A DNA stretch of 64,000 bases from Lentzea californiensis. Its GTDB lineage: Bacteria; Actinomycetota; Actinomycetes; Mycobacteriales; Pseudonocardiaceae. The stretch is from positions 558,001 to 622,000 of the forward strand of contig NZ_JANBBE010000001.1 of NCBI RefSeq assembly GCF_024648825.1, written 5' to 3'. Shown piece after piece: positions 42,288-51,977 of the stretch. A model generated the notes under the pieces. The model had not been told where the DNA came from and ran no database searches. It saw nothing but the letters and a program-made list of their open reading frames with translations. Numbering within the stretch: position 1 is the first letter of the stretch; each line of letters starts with the position of its first letter. The position numbers and the translations under genes are program-made.

Positions 42288-43236
42288 CCACGACGTTGCC
42301 GCGCTTGTGACCCGCGTCGACGTAGCGGTGTGCGTCGGCTATCCGCGCCAGAGGATAGGTGCGGTCGACGATCACGCGCAGCGTTCCGTCGTCCAGCAAG
42401 GAGCTGATCACGGGCAAGGTCGCGCGTTTGTTGACGGACATGCCGACGATGACGTGCTTGCCGCCGCGCAACGCGGTCCACAGAGCCCAGAGGTTGTTCG
42501 CGAGACCGGTGGTCGGGAGGTATGTGCCACCGGCGCGCAGAGAACGTCGGGACGCGCGGAACGAGGACTTGGTCACCGTGTCGAAGACGACGTCGTAGCT
42601 GTCCACGTCGTCGGTGAAGTCGTGTGCGGTGTAGTCGATGACCTCGTCGGCGCCGAGCGACTTCACCAGCTCCACGTTCGACGGGCCGCAGACCGCGGTG
42701 ACGGTGGCGCCCAGGTGTTTGGCCAGTTGGACGGCGTAGGTGCCGATGCTGCCGGACGCGCCGTTGATCAGGACCCGGTCACCAGGCCGGACCTTCGCCT
42801 TGTCGCGCAGGAAGAACATGGCCGTGGTGGCGCCGTCCACCGCGGCGGCGGCTTCTATGAAGGTCAGGCTCGAAGGCATCAGAGCGAGTGAGCCGGTGGC
42901 GGGGAGGCGGACGTAGTCGGCGTGGGCGCCCAACGCGAAACCGGTGAAGCCGAAGACCTCGTCGCCCACCTGGAAACCCGTCACCGCGGAACCCACCGAG
43001 TCCACCACGCCGGCCACCTCGAGGCCCAGGGTGCGCAGCGCCGCACGCGGTCGGCGCAGGCCGAGGATCACGCGGCCCCACAACGGTTCCCCTCGGCGCA
43101 TGGCGCACTCGGCCGAGGTCACGGTCGTGGCGTGGACCTTGATCAGGACGTCGCCGGGACGCAGGGTGGGGAGTGGTCTCTCCACCACCTGGACGACGTC
43201 CGGCGGGCCGAAGCTCGTGTGCACGGCGGCTCTCAT
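42271..43236 (-). CDS. NAD(P)H-quinone-oxidoreductase-like MDR protein
   Basis: The 321-residue protein is a zinc-free medium-chain dehydrogenase. It begins MRAAVHTSFGPPDVVQVVER, has the cofactor-binding GASGSIGTYAVQLAK stretch near residue 145 and a GADEVIDY element. The catalytic zinc cysteines are absent. Enzymes of this group reduce quinones or enones with NADPH. It overlaps the convergent serine hydrolase gene and stands alone. Confidence 0.85.
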   Translation of the reverse strand: MRAAVHTSFGPPDVVQVVERPLPTLRPGDVLIKVHATTVTSAECAMRRGEPLWGRVILGLRRPRAALRTLGLEVAGVVDSVGSAVTGFQVGDEVFGFTGFALGAHADYVRLPATGSLALMPSSLTFIEAAAAVDGATTAMFFLRDKAKVRPGDRVLINGASGSIGTYAVQLAKHLGATVTAVCGPSNVELVKSLGADEVIDYTAHDFTDDVDSYDVVFDTVTKSSFRASRRSLRAGGTYLPTTGLANNLWALWTALRGGKHVIVGMSVNKRATLPVISSLLDDGTLRVIVDRTYPLARIADAHRYVDAGHKRGNVVVTVAE

Positions 43237-43377
43237 GTGCTGACGGTAGAGACCGCCGGACCCGTTGCGGGGAAACGGTTCCGGGAATCAGGGAGAAAGC
43301 AGGGTGCCACCTAGGGGTCTAGGACCACGGGCCGAGAGGCGAGTCGGACCGCGGGCCGATCAGAAGTCGTCGCGACG

Positions 43378-44091
43378 GTGACAGCGTCTACGGCCATGAG
43401 GTTTCCGAACGGGTGGGTTGGGGGCGCGGCGCTGATCGCCGGGCCGGTGCTGTTGCTGGCGGGCACGCTGTTGCGGTCGCCGTTCCACTTCTTCTTCCCC
43501 GAGCAGTTGCGGGCGGTGGCCGAGCATCCGGGGTTGGTGCAGGCCGCCTACACCGCATTTCTGGCGGGCAACGTCGTGATGTGGGCGGCGGTGGCGCACC
43601 TGGCCGACCGGATCGGGGCCCGGAGTCCCAGGTGGGCGGCCTGGGGCGGGGTGCTGGTGACGGTCGGGCTCTTCGAGCGGACGTTCCACGCCGGCGTCGA
43701 CCAGGCGGCGTTCAGCGCCACCAGGCACCTGGGGGTCGAAGGAGCCACGGAACTGGTGGCGCGCGGGTACGGAGACCTGCACCTGTTCAGCTTCCTGTCC
43801 TTCACGATCATGTTCGGCTGGTTCGTGCTGGCGATCGGCACGTACCGCGGCGGCGTGCTCGGCAAGGTGCGGTCGGTGGCGCTGGCGGCCATGGGGTTGC
43901 TGCCGCTCGGCGTGCTCAAGGGCACCGAGGTGTTGTCCGTCGTCGGCACGGTCGGTCTGTGCGTCGCGTTGGTGCCGCTGGGCGTCCACGTGCTGAGAGA
44001 GCAGCCGCGGCCCACGAGGAAGAACGTGCTGATCGCGGTGCCGGTGGCGGTGGGACTAGGAGCGCTCGCCGTCCTGAGCACCATGGGCTGA
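43378..44091 (+). CDS. Multi-spanning membrane protein
   Basis: The 237-residue protein (GTG start; ATG at 43396 is an alternative) has about six hydrophobic segments and few charged residues between them. A HAGVDQAAFSATRHLG loop lies in the middle. No family was recognised with confidence. Its 3' end overlaps the convergent DUF6328 gene by 36 bases. Confidence 0.6.
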   Translation: MTASTAMRFPNGWVGGAALIAGPVLLLAGTLLRSPFHFFFPEQLRAVAEHPGLVQAAYTAFLAGNVVMWAAVAHLADRIGARSPRWAAWGGVLVTVGLFERTFHAGVDQAAFSATRHLGVEGATELVARGYGDLHLFSFLSFTIMFGWFVLAIGTYRGGVLGKVRSVALAAMGLLPLGVLKGTEVLSVVGTVGLCVALVPLGVHVLREQPRPTRKNVLIAVPVAVGLGALAVLSTMG

Positions 44092-44571
44092 TGCGATCGG
44101 CAGTGCGAACCAGAGCCCGGCGAAGATGATGAACGCCAGCGCGCCGACCAGGATCGCCGGCCAGCCGCCCAGGATCACCTCGGCGAGCAGCAGGACGGTG
44201 CCGGTCATCGCCAGGGCCAGGAAGGCCAGGCCGGTCAGGGCGAACGTGTTGCCCGAGCGGACCACCTCCTCGCGGCGGCCCTGGCGGAACAGGACGCGGT
44301 GCCACGCGGCGGGGGCGGTCAGGAAGGCGACGGCCACGGCGGCGCACAGCACGGTGACCAGGTGGGTGACGCGGATGTAGCCGCTGGCGGACTCGTACTT
44401 CACGGTGAACGCGATCGAGAGCAGGAAGCCGAACAGGATCTGCACGCCCGCCTGGGCCACGCGGAGCTCTTGGAGGAGCTCGTTGAGGTTGCGGGCGAGT
44501 CTGTGCTGGTCCGACTCCTCTGCTTCGCTCACCGTCTCCGCATACCCGCCTCTGACCTCTTGAAACGCCAA
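44056..44571 (-). CDS. DUF6328-like membrane protein
   Basis: The 171-residue protein has LNELLQELRVAQAGVQILFGFLL at about 29-51 and four transmembrane helices, the standard layout of DUF6328 proteins of actinobacteria. Function unknown. It overlaps the convergent gene on the plus strand and is followed 18 bp upstream by the stop of the DUF4241 gene on the same strand. Confidence 0.65.
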   Translation of the reverse strand: MAFQEVRGGYAETVSEAEESDQHRLARNLNELLQELRVAQAGVQILFGFLLSIAFTVKYESASGYIRVTHLVTVLCAAVAVAFLTAPAAWHRVLFRQGRREEVVRSGNTFALTGLAFLALAMTGTVLLLAEVILGGWPAILVGALAFIIFAGLWFALPIASAHGAQDGERS

Positions 44572-44589
44572 AATGGCACGGCTGAGCCG

Positions 44590-45270
44590 TTAGACGCGGT
44601 TGATCACGAAGAAATCAGTGACGAACGCGACCGGGTCGCCTGCGGTGTTGCGGCCGACCCACGTGGGGTAGACGCCGTCGCCCCAGCCCGTGGAGAACGC
44701 CACGACGTTCAGCCCGGACCTGGCGTCGGTCACGTTGGCCGGGCCACGGCCGCCGCCCACCGCGCCGAGCGCGTCGATCAGGTCGCAGTTGCCCATCTCG
44801 TCGTCGCCGGCCAGCCGGTCCAGCGCAGAAGCCGCGGCGAGGTCGAAGAACGCGCCGGTGCTCGACTTCACGTCGTACCCGAACTCCGGCATCACCGGCA
44901 GCATGGGCACGTGCTCGCCCGCCGTCACGGCCGGACGCCACGAGTACGCGGGCTCGTCCTTCACCGTCACCCTGGCGGCCGCGACGCGGTAACCCTGCCG
45001 CTCGTCGGGAAGGCCGTCGCCGTCGATGTACGACACCAGCGAGACCGACACCGGGTAGCTGCCCGGCTCGACCACGTCGGTGAACGGCTCGGCGTCGTCC
45101 GGCCACACGACGAACGGGTCGGCCGCCACGAGCCTGCCCGTCGGCAAAGCCAGCTCACCCACCTGCCGCACGCTGATGACCTGCTGTTCTCCGCCGCCGG
45201 TCGACTTGCCCACCGGCCCGTCGACGAAGAACCGCTCGAACCCGGACCTGATCAGTTCAACCGCCCCCAC
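44590..45270 (-). CDS. DUF4241-domain protein
   Basis: The GTG at 45270, about ten bases after GGAGG, gives 226 residues. The sequence has LALPTGRLVAADPFVVW and PFTDVVEPGSYPVSVSLVSY, then a C-terminal GWGDGVYPTWVGRNTAGDPVAFVTDF, all features of DUF4241 proteins. These resemble bacterial immunity-type proteins, but their function is unproven. A longer in-frame extension overlaps the opposite-strand macro gene and is rejected. Confidence 0.65.
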   Translation of the reverse strand: MGAVELIRSGFERFFVDGPVGKSTGGGEQQVISVRQVGELALPTGRLVAADPFVVWPDDAEPFTDVVEPGSYPVSVSLVSYIDGDGLPDERQGYRVAAARVTVKDEPAYSWRPAVTAGEHVPMLPVMPEFGYDVKSSTGAFFDLAAASALDRLAGDDEMGNCDLIDALGAVGGGRGPANVTDARSGLNVVAFSTGWGDGVYPTWVGRNTAGDPVAFVTDFFVINRV

Positions 45271-45390
45271 AGGTACGCCACCTCCGACTGCATGTTGGCA
45301 GAAGCCCCTGACACCCGATCGGGGCACCGGGGTGTTCGCCGTCGGTGAAGACTCCGGTAGCGCAAGGAATCCGCTGACGTGCTGGTCAGC

Positions 45391-45883
45391 ATGGGGACGA
45401 TCGAAGTGGTGCTCGGCGACATCACCCGACAGCAAGTCGACATCATCGTCACGGCGGCGAACGAGTCGCTGCTCGGTGGCGGTGGAGTCGACGGGGCGAT
45501 CCACCGCGCGGCCGGCCCTGGGCTCGCTGAGGCGGGGGCGAGGCTGGCGCCGTGCGAGCCGGGCAGGGCCGTCGCCACGCCCGCGTTCGGCCTCGCGCCG
45601 GTCAAGCACGTGATCCACACGGTGGGGCCGGTCTGGGAGGACGGCACGCAGGGCGAGGACGAGGTGCTCGCGCGTTGTTACGCCGAGTCCCTCCGGCCGG
45701 CCGGAGGGACTCGGGGCGGGCAGCATCGCGTTTCCCGCCATCGCGACCGGGATCTACGGCTTCCCCGCGGAACGGGCGGCGGCGATCGCGACGCGCACGG
45801 TTCGTTCGTTGCCGATCATCGACCTGATCCGCCTCGTGGCGTTCGACCAGGACACCTTCGACGTGCTCACCCGGAGCATGTGA
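45391..45883 (+). pseudogene. Macro-domain (ADP-ribose-binding) gene broken by a frameshift
   Basis: The first part (45391-45690) encodes a normal macro domain: [20 protein letters not shown], the [14 protein letters not shown] loop and VIHTVGPVW. The end of the domain ([17 protein letters not shown] and onwards to the TGA at 45881) is in another frame. The shift falls within 45683-45714, a perfect palindrome, and fits a one-base insertion or equivalent. Intact members remove ADP-ribose or O-acetyl groups. An uninterrupted frame from this start fuses instead into the dus gene, which is not meaningful. A sequencing error is an alternative. Confidence 0.75.
45683..45714. repeat. 32-bp perfect palindrome at the macro-gene frameshift
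   Basis: Every base from 45683 to 45698 pairs with 45714 back to 45699, with no loop; the centre is GGCC. It lies exactly where the reading frame of the macro domain changes. Confidence 0.9.
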
Positions 45884-45960
45884 CCAACCTCGCATCGAGG
45901 ACGCCATCGCCGTCACTCTCGGTGAAGATCGCGGCTGGTCAGTGCCGTAACCTGAGAGGC

Positions 45961-47085
45961 GTGTCCGTTCCCGCCACGCTGAAGATCGGCCCGTTCGCCG
46001 TCGACCCGCCCGTTGTGCTGGCCCCCATGGCCGGCATCACCAACGTGGCGTTCCGGCAGCTGTGCCGTCAGTACGGGGCCGGGCTCTACGTCTGCGAGAT
46101 GATCACCGCGCGGGCCCTGGTCGAGCGCGACGCGATGACCATGCACATGATCACGTTCGACGAGGGTGAGAGCCCCCGGTCGATGCAGCTCTACGGCGTG
46201 GACCCGAAGAACGTCGGCGAGGCCACGAAGATGATCGTGGACGAGAACCTCGCCGACCACATGGACATGAACTTCGGCTGCCCGGTGCCCAAGGTGACGC
46301 GCAAGGGCGGTGGCGCCGCGCTGCCGTACAAGCGCGAGCTGTTCCGGCAGATCGTGCGGGCCGCGGTCCGCAACGCCGGGGACATGCCGGTCACCGTCAA
46401 GTTCCGCATCGGCATCGACGACGACCACCTGACGTACCTCGACGCCGGGCGCATCGCGCAGGACGAGGGCGCACAGGCCGTGGCACTGCACGCGCGCACG
46501 GCGTCGCAGCGGTACTCCGGCAAGGCGGACTGGTCGGCCATCGCACGGCTCAAAGAGGCCGTGACGAGCATTCCGGTGCTGGGCAACGGCGACATCTTCA
46601 GCGCCCAGGACGCGCTCGACATGGTCGCCGAGACCGGCTGCGACGGCGTGGTCGTCGGGCGCGGCTGCCTCGGCCGGCCGTGGCTCTTCCGCGATCTGCA
46701 GGCGGCGTTCCGCGGCGAACCGATCCCCGAGGGCCCGAACCTCGGTGAGGTCGCCGAGGTGCTGAGCCGCCACGCGCGGCTGCTCGCGGCCCACGACGGC
46801 GAGCACAAGGGACTGCGCGACCTGCGCAAGCACATGGCCTGGTACTGGCACGGCTTCCCGGTCGGCGGCGACACGCGCCGGGCGTTCGCGATGGTGTCGA
46901 GCCTGCAGGAGCTGGACGACCTCATCGGCACGCTCGACAAGGCGGTGCCGTTCCCCGAGAACGCCGAGGGTCCGCGCGGCAGGCAGGGGTCGTCGGCGAA
47001 GGTCGTGCTGCCCGAGGGGTGGCTGGACGACCCCGAGGACGCCACGGTGCCGTCCGGTGCGGACGTGATGCACTCCGGTGGCTGA
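45961..47085 (+). CDS. dus: tRNA-dihydrouridine synthase
   Basis: The GTG at 45961 gives 374 residues. The flavoprotein TIM barrel shows [14 protein letters not shown] at the start, the catalytic Cys107 in NFGCPVPK, and [15 protein letters not shown] and GNGDI at the expected positions. It reduces uridine to dihydrouridine in tRNA using FMN. The C-terminal extension is typical of actinobacterial DusB-like enzymes. Its end overlaps the next gene by eight bases. Confidence 0.9.
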   Translation: MSVPATLKIGPFAVDPPVVLAPMAGITNVAFRQLCRQYGAGLYVCEMITARALVERDAMTMHMITFDEGESPRSMQLYGVDPKNVGEATKMIVDENLADHMDMNFGCPVPKVTRKGGGAALPYKRELFRQIVRAAVRNAGDMPVTVKFRIGIDDDHLTYLDAGRIAQDEGAQAVALHARTASQRYSGKADWSAIARLKEAVTSIPVLGNGDIFSAQDALDMVAETGCDGVVVGRGCLGRPWLFRDLQAAFRGEPIPEGPNLGEVAEVLSRHARLLAAHDGEHKGLRDLRKHMAWYWHGFPVGGDTRRAFAMVSSLQELDDLIGTLDKAVPFPENAEGPRGRQGSSAKVVLPEGWLDDPEDATVPSGADVMHSGG

Positions 47086-47530
47086 ACGCGTCGCGGTCCT
47101 CTTGGTCGCGCTCGCGCTGCTGGCGGGCTGCGGTGGCCCGGTCGCGGGCACGGCACGGCCCGTGCGGCTCAGCGACGACGGCCGCGCGAAGTTCAAGGAG
47201 TACTACGCCCGCGTCAACAAGGCGGGTGAGGAGGGCGCGTCCCAGCAGTCGAAGCTGCTGAAGGACACGCAGCACCCGGACTTCCGGCAGAAGACGTGCG
47301 ACCTGCGCGGCGCGACGATCAAGGTCGAGCCGACGTGGGGCACGCTTCGCATGGACGCGGACTGGGCACCCCCTGGTGAGAAGGCCCATCCCCGGGGTGA
47401 CGTCTACGTCGTCGCGGTGACCATCACGCTGCGCAAGGAGGACCAGGCGATCGGCAGCCAGATCGGGTCCATGCACGTGGTGCTACTGGACGACGAGGTG
47501 TACGGGTTCGCGCCCTGCCTCGGTGGCTGA
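47078..47530 (+). CDS. Lipoprotein of unknown function
   Basis: The 150-residue product starts at a GTG inside the end of dus. It has a lipoprotein signal with LLAGC at about residues 14-18. The mature part has one further pair of cysteines (KTCDLRG and FAPCLGG), suggesting a disulphide, and a beta-rich C-terminus. It is probably cotranslated with dus. No named family recognised. Confidence 0.65.
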   Translation: MAERVAVLLVALALLAGCGGPVAGTARPVRLSDDGRAKFKEYYARVNKAGEEGASQQSKLLKDTQHPDFRQKTCDLRGATIKVEPTWGTLRMDADWAPPGEKAHPRGDVYVVAVTITLRKEDQAIGSQIGSMHVVLLDDEVYGFAPCLGG

Positions 47531-47671
47531 ACGGGTTGTCGATCTTCCAAGCTCACTGGATCGGAGCAGCTGACGGTCAACCGGACGGGGGAAATCCCAC
47601 CCCCACACGTCCTTCTAGCTCAAGCGCCGCCCCTTGGGGGACGACACCTGGCAGGTAAGGAGGTGACCGCG

Positions 47672-48520
47672 ATGACCGCACTGCGACCCGAGACCGCAGA
47701 GACCCAGCAGGCCGACGCCCCAGTCGACAAGCAGGGTCCTGATCTGGTGGCGCTGCACGAGTCCATCGCGACGTTGCTCGCCTCCCGCGGCCAGTGGCGC
47801 CAGGCCTACCAGCACCTGCGTTCCGCGCTCGACCTCGTCCACGCCGACCAGGTCGAGGAGCCGCACGTCCCGGAGCAGCTGCGCCGCGAGGTCGAGCTGC
47901 TGCGCCGGGAGCACGCCGAGGCCCGCGAGCAGAGCCTGCGCGACAGCCTCACCGACTCCTACAACCGCCGTTACCTCGACCAACGGCTGATGGACATGCT
48001 GACCGAGCACGGAGCGTGCCGGCACGGGCTCGCCATCGCGTTGATCGACCTGGACTGGTTCAAGCAGGTCAACGACACGTTCGGCCACCTCCTGGGCGAC
48101 CGGGTGCTGCAACGCGTGGTCGAACTGCTGCAGCAGGGCCTGCCGGAAGGGGCCTTCTGCGCCCGCTACGGCGGTGAGGAATTCGTGCTCGTGCTGCCCC
48201 GTGTGGACGCCACCGCCGCCGTGGAGATCGCCGAGGCGGCCCGCGAACGTGTCGAGCGTCACCCGTGGCAGGACGTCGCTCCGGGGCTGCGCGTGACCGT
48301 CAGCGCGGGCCTCGCCTACGAACCGGCCGCGGACGAGGCGCCGGAACGGCCGGCGGTCAGCGCCGAGCAGCAACTGCTGCGCGCCGACAGCCTCCTGTAC
48401 ACGGCCAAGCAGTCCGGACGCAACGCGGTGGCGTACCGTGCCGACGGACGGGTTCGCCTCGCGGGTGCTGCCTCAGGCAGGCGTGCGATCGCTGAAACAC
48501 GTGTTCTCGGTTACTACTGA
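47672..48520 (+). CDS. Diguanylate cyclase (GGDEF domain) without inhibitory site
   Basis: The ATG at 47672 follows an ideal AAGGAGGT site. The 282-residue protein has a short helical N-terminal region (about 25-95, TPR-like or coiled) and a GGDEF domain with LTDSYNRRYLDQRL and the active GGEEF at 167-171. The RxxD inhibitory site normally five residues before it is absent, so product feedback through that site is not expected. It makes cyclic di-GMP. No membrane or sensor domain is present. It stands alone. Confidence 0.85.
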   Translation: MTALRPETAETQQADAPVDKQGPDLVALHESIATLLASRGQWRQAYQHLRSALDLVHADQVEEPHVPEQLRREVELLRREHAEAREQSLRDSLTDSYNRRYLDQRLMDMLTEHGACRHGLAIALIDLDWFKQVNDTFGHLLGDRVLQRVVELLQQGLPEGAFCARYGGEEFVLVLPRVDATAAVEIAEAARERVERHPWQDVAPGLRVTVSAGLAYEPAADEAPERPAVSAEQQLLRADSLLYTAKQSGRNAVAYRADGRVRLAGAASGRRAIAETRVLGYY

Positions 48521-48737
48521 GTGAGCTGGCTCACCCGTTCAGGGCAAGCGCCCTACTCGTTATCGCGTAGAGATCGCAGCTATATCACCCGGAGTGGTCG
48601 TCAGAAGTCGCCTACATCCGTAGTATCGCGGGCGCAACTGACACGATCGACACGCCGATGATGCAACCCTTGTGTCCCGGTCGTCGTCACTTCGTAATGA
48701 CGAACCGCTTTTGCTTCTGACCCAGAAGGGAGATTGG

Positions 48738-51700
48738 GTGCCCGACGACCCCCGACGTGGCGGCCCCTCTTCCCGTGGTGATCAGGATCCCCAGCACGAC
48801 CAGCCGACCGGCCGTAGACGTCGCTCGATGGAAGGCTCTGGGGGCCTGAGCGTCTCGGACCTCATCGAGCAGCACAGCAGGACGAACATCCCCCGGCCCG
48901 TCCCGCCAGGCTCGCCCGACGAACCCACGCCAGGCAGGCGCGCCCTGCCCGAACCACCCGCGGCCACGGGCAGGCGTGCACTGCCTGATCCCCCGGCCCA
49001 CCAGCAGCAGCCTCCTGCGGCACCGCGGCAGCAGCCGCCCGCAGCTCACCGGCCTGGTGAGCAGACGGGTACGCGCCCACGGCCGGAGCAGGCAGCGCCG
49101 CAGAACTTCACCGGCGACCCGAACGCCCGGCGGCGCAGGCCCGACGCCCCCGCCGAGCCGAACGGTGCCCAGCAGACCGGCCCGCGTCCCGTGCCCGGTG
49201 AGCAGACCGGACCACGGCAGAGGCCTGCCCAGAACCCGGTCCAGGGTCCAGCCCAGACAGGGCAGCGACCGAGGCCCGACGCGACGGGCATGCAGCGCCG
49301 CCCGGTGCCCGGTGAGCAGCCAGGCGGTCCCGCCCGACGCCCGGCACCAGGCGAAATGCCTCCGGCACGGCGGCTCGCCCCCGGCGACGCCCCGTCGTCC
49401 AACGGCATCCCGCGCCCACCGGCTCCCGACGTCACCTCCAACGGCATGCCCAGGCCGCCGGCTCCCGGCGACCCGCGGCGGATGCCTCCCGGCGACGCGC
49501 CCTCCTCGAATGGCATCCCGCGGCGTCCCGCGCCCGGTGGTGCGCCTGAGGCAGGTCTGGCCGGCGGAGCTGTCCGCCGACCGGCACCCGACGCGGGCGG
49601 GGCACCGCCGCGCAGGCTCCTGCCGGGCGACGCACCGTCGTCCAACGGCATCCCGCGCCCGCCGGCTCCCGGTGAGGTGTCGCAGCCAGGCCCGAAGCGG
49701 CCGGTTCCGGGCGAGGTCTCCCAGCCGAACGGCATCAAGCGCCCGGCATCCGGCGAGATCCCGCAGCCAGGTGCCCTCCAGCGTCCCCCCGCACCGGGAG
49801 GGTCGCCGGACGGCCCCGCACCTCGCCGCCTCCTGCCGGGCGACGCACCGTCGTCCAACGGCATCCCGCGTCCTCCCGTCCCCGGTGAGGGTCCGGACAA
49901 CACCGGCCGCCGCCCCATGCCCCCGAACGGGAACATGACGGGCAGGCAGCCGATGCCGTCACGCGCGGAGTCGAGCGGTCCCCGGCCGATGCCCCCGCGG
50001 GCGGAGTCGAGTGGTCCGCGGCCGGTTCCCGGCAGCCTCGCCAACCGGCTCGGCGAGCCCGTGGGCGAGCCCAAGGCCGACGCGCCCGGTCCGGAAGCCA
50101 CGCAGATCGCCCCCGCGGCGGGTGTGGCCAAGGTCGAGAAGCGCGAAGAGATGGACCCGTTGTGCCTCACCACCGAGATGGAGGCCATCGGTGACGACGT
50201 GAAGAAGCGTCGCGAGGTCGACCACACCCTCGCGCGGTTCTCCGCGGTGCACGACGAACTGCTCGAGCAGGAGCGCCAGCGCAAGGAGCGGCGCGCCAAG
50301 CTCATGCCGTGGGTCAAGGACGGCGAAGAGGGCGACCTCGTCGACGAGGCGACCCAGTTCGCCGAACCCGTCGTCCCCGACGACGAAAACGGCGAGAAGC
50401 GTCCCACCGGCCGCACGCCGAAGCAGCGCAAGCTGATGCGCACCGCCAGGGTCGGGGCGATCGCCGCCGCGGCCGTGGTGTTCGCGTCGACGGGCATCGG
50501 CTGGGCCGCGATGCAGTGGGCCGACTCCAAGCTCCCGAAGATCGATGCGCTGGGCGGCAACTCGGAGGCCGTGCAACAGGCGGAGAAGCAGCTCGGTGAC
50601 GAGAACTTCCTGCTGGTCGGCTCGGACACCAGGGCGGGCGCCAAGCCGGGCGACAACGTCGGCACGCAGGCGCAGGAGGGTGGCGCGCGATCGGACGTGA
50701 TCATGCTCGCGCACATCCCCAAGGACCGTAAGCGCATGGTCGTCGTGTCGTTGCCGCGCGACGTGCGGGTCGACCGTCCCGCGTGCCGCAGTTACAACCC
50801 GGACAACGGGCAGTACGCGGGCCCGCTGACACCGGAGAAGGGCGTCCTCGCGAACTCCGTCTACAACGACGGCGGACCCGAGTGCGTCGCGAACCTGATG
50901 ACCCAGCTGACCGGTCTGAAGATCAACCACTTCCTCAGCATCGACTTCATCGGCTTCCGTGAGATGTCGAGCGCGATCGGCGGTGTGCAGATCTGCACAC
51001 CCACGAAGATCGTCGACGAGAAGCTCGGCGTCATCATCGACAAGCCGGGCAAGCACACCCTGCAGGGCGACCAGGCATTGCAGTACGTGCGCGCCCGCAC
51101 GGTCGCCGGCGACGGCGGCACGGACTTCGACCGCATCAAGCGACAGCAGCAGTTCCTCTCGTCGATGCTGCGCGGCGCGTTGTCGAACGAGGTGCTGCTG
51201 AGCCCGAGCAAGCTCAACAACTTCATCAACGCGCTCACGAAGTCCACGGTCGGCGACAACATCGACGTCGCCTCGCTGCTGGAACTCGCGAACTCCTTGC
51301 GGAGCCTCGACGCCGGCCGCGTGTCGTTCGTGACGATGCCGCACTGGACCGACGACAACAAGCTGATCAACAACCCGGACGACAACATCGAGCGGCTCAA
51401 GGACGACGACGTCAAGGCGCTGTTCCAGACGATCATCGATGGAACGCCGTTGCCGCAGGAGAAGGTGACCGACCCCAAGGCCGGCGACACCAACGCTCCC
51501 GTGCAGCAGCCCGGCACCCTGGTGGACCCCAAAGAGGTCAGCATCCAGGTGCTCAACGGTGACTCGTCGAACGACGGTGCTGTCGGCAGGACGGCGAACG
51601 CGTTGGTGCAGCAGGGTTTCAAGGTCGTCAAGCGGGACAACGCGCCGGAGCAGGCACCGAAGACGATCATCAAGTTCGCCAAGGGCAACGAGAACAAGGC

Positions 51701-51905
51701 CGCGACGCTCAAGGCCGCGGTGCCCGGCGCGGAGCTGGTCGAGTCGCCCGAGATGGGTGGAGCGGTCCAGTTGGTGATCGGCAAGGGCTTCGACGGCAAG
51801 GTCCAGGCACCGAAGCCGGGCTCTCCGCAGGGACAACCGCAAGGTGAGCCCGGCCCCGACCTGTCCATTGTGAACGCGGCACAGGACCCCTGCGCGGCGA
51901 AGTGA
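48738..51905 (+). CDS. LytR-CpsA-Psr (LCP) family protein with very long proline-rich cytoplasmic N-terminus and LytR_C domain
   Basis: From the GTG at 48738, with AGAAGGGAG upstream, the protein is 1055 residues, two to three times the family norm. Residues about 1-440 are Pro/Gly/Arg-rich with repeats of GDAPSSNGIPRPPAPG. A charged region leads to one membrane helix at about 571-593. The extracellular LCP domain (about 630-880) contains LVGSDTRAG, SLPRDVRV and a YVRAR segment, and a LytR_C domain follows (about 930-1030). LCP enzymes attach glycopolymers such as arabinogalactan to peptidoglycan. The long N-terminus may bind partners in the cytoplasm. Confidence 0.85.
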   Translation: MPDDPRRGGPSSRGDQDPQHDQPTGRRRRSMEGSGGLSVSDLIEQHSRTNIPRPVPPGSPDEPTPGRRALPEPPAATGRRALPDPPAHQQQPPAAPRQQPPAAHRPGEQTGTRPRPEQAAPQNFTGDPNARRRRPDAPAEPNGAQQTGPRPVPGEQTGPRQRPAQNPVQGPAQTGQRPRPDATGMQRRPVPGEQPGGPARRPAPGEMPPARRLAPGDAPSSNGIPRPPAPDVTSNGMPRPPAPGDPRRMPPGDAPSSNGIPRRPAPGGAPEAGLAGGAVRRPAPDAGGAPPRRLLPGDAPSSNGIPRPPAPGEVSQPGPKRPVPGEVSQPNGIKRPASGEIPQPGALQRPPAPGGSPDGPAPRRLLPGDAPSSNGIPRPPVPGEGPDNTGRRPMPPNGNMTGRQPMPSRAESSGPRPMPPRAESSGPRPVPGSLANRLGEPVGEPKADAPGPEATQIAPAAGVAKVEKREEMDPLCLTTEMEAIGDDVKKRREVDHTLARFSAVHDELLEQERQRKERRAKLMPWVKDGEEGDLVDEATQFAEPVVPDDENGEKRPTGRTPKQRKLMRTARVGAIAAAAVVFASTGIGWAAMQWADSKLPKIDALGGNSEAVQQAEKQLGDENFLLVGSDTRAGAKPGDNVGTQAQEGGARSDVIMLAHIPKDRKRMVVVSLPRDVRVDRPACRSYNPDNGQYAGPLTPEKGVLANSVYNDGGPECVANLMTQLTGLKINHFLSIDFIGFREMSSAIGGVQICTPTKIVDEKLGVIIDKPGKHTLQGDQALQYVRARTVAGDGGTDFDRIKRQQQFLSSMLRGALSNEVLLSPSKLNNFINALTKSTVGDNIDVASLLELANSLRSLDAGRVSFVTMPHWTDDNKLINNPDDNIERLKDDDVKALFQTIIDGTPLPQEKVTDPKAGDTNAPVQQPGTLVDPKEVSIQVLNGDSSNDGAVGRTANALVQQGFKVVKRDNAPEQAPKTIIKFAKGNENKAATLKAAVPGAELVESPEMGGAVQLVIGKGFDGKVQAPKPGSPQGQPQGEPGPDLSIVNAAQDPCAAK
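49380..49890 (+). repeat. Internal coding repeats in the LCP gene
   Basis: Copies encoding GDAPSSNGIPRP begin near 49383, 49491, 49627 and 49839. The copies near 49615 and 49827 are identical over about 40 bp. They belong to the proline-rich N-terminal region and could recombine to change its length. Confidence 0.7.
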
Positions 51906-51915
51906 TTCGCCTGGG

Positions 51916-51933
51916 GTTCACCTCCGGTTCATC
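51916..51933 (+). promoter_or_regulatory. PHO box upstream of phoU
   Basis: GTTCACC (51916-51922) and GTTCATC (51927-51933) are direct repeats with 11-bp spacing, the actinomycete PhoP-binding pattern. They lie 45 bp before the phoU start, which suggests phosphate-starvation control. Confidence 0.7.
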
Positions 51934-51977
51934 CTGGCATGTCGCTGCCGCGATGGTCGGGACGTAGGCTGAGCGCC

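Noticed and set aside
45379-47085. A single 568-codon gene joining the macro domain to dus
   Set aside because: The middle part is out-of-frame macro sequence with Arg-rich translation. The dus domain has its own GTG start at 45961 at the expected position.
47531-47671. Possible riboswitch upstream of the diguanylate cyclase
   Set aside because: I could not match a conserved aptamer core. Only short GC-rich pairings are visible.
49380-49890. Regular repeats that might suggest a CRISPR array
   Set aside because: The repeats are in frame, encode a proline-rich protein segment and have no constant spacer length. No cas genes are present.
49046-51842. Long minus-strand frames (563 and 627 codons) opposite the LCP gene
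   Set aside because: They arise from the proline-rich repeats read backwards. The plus strand has recognised LCP and LytR_C domains.
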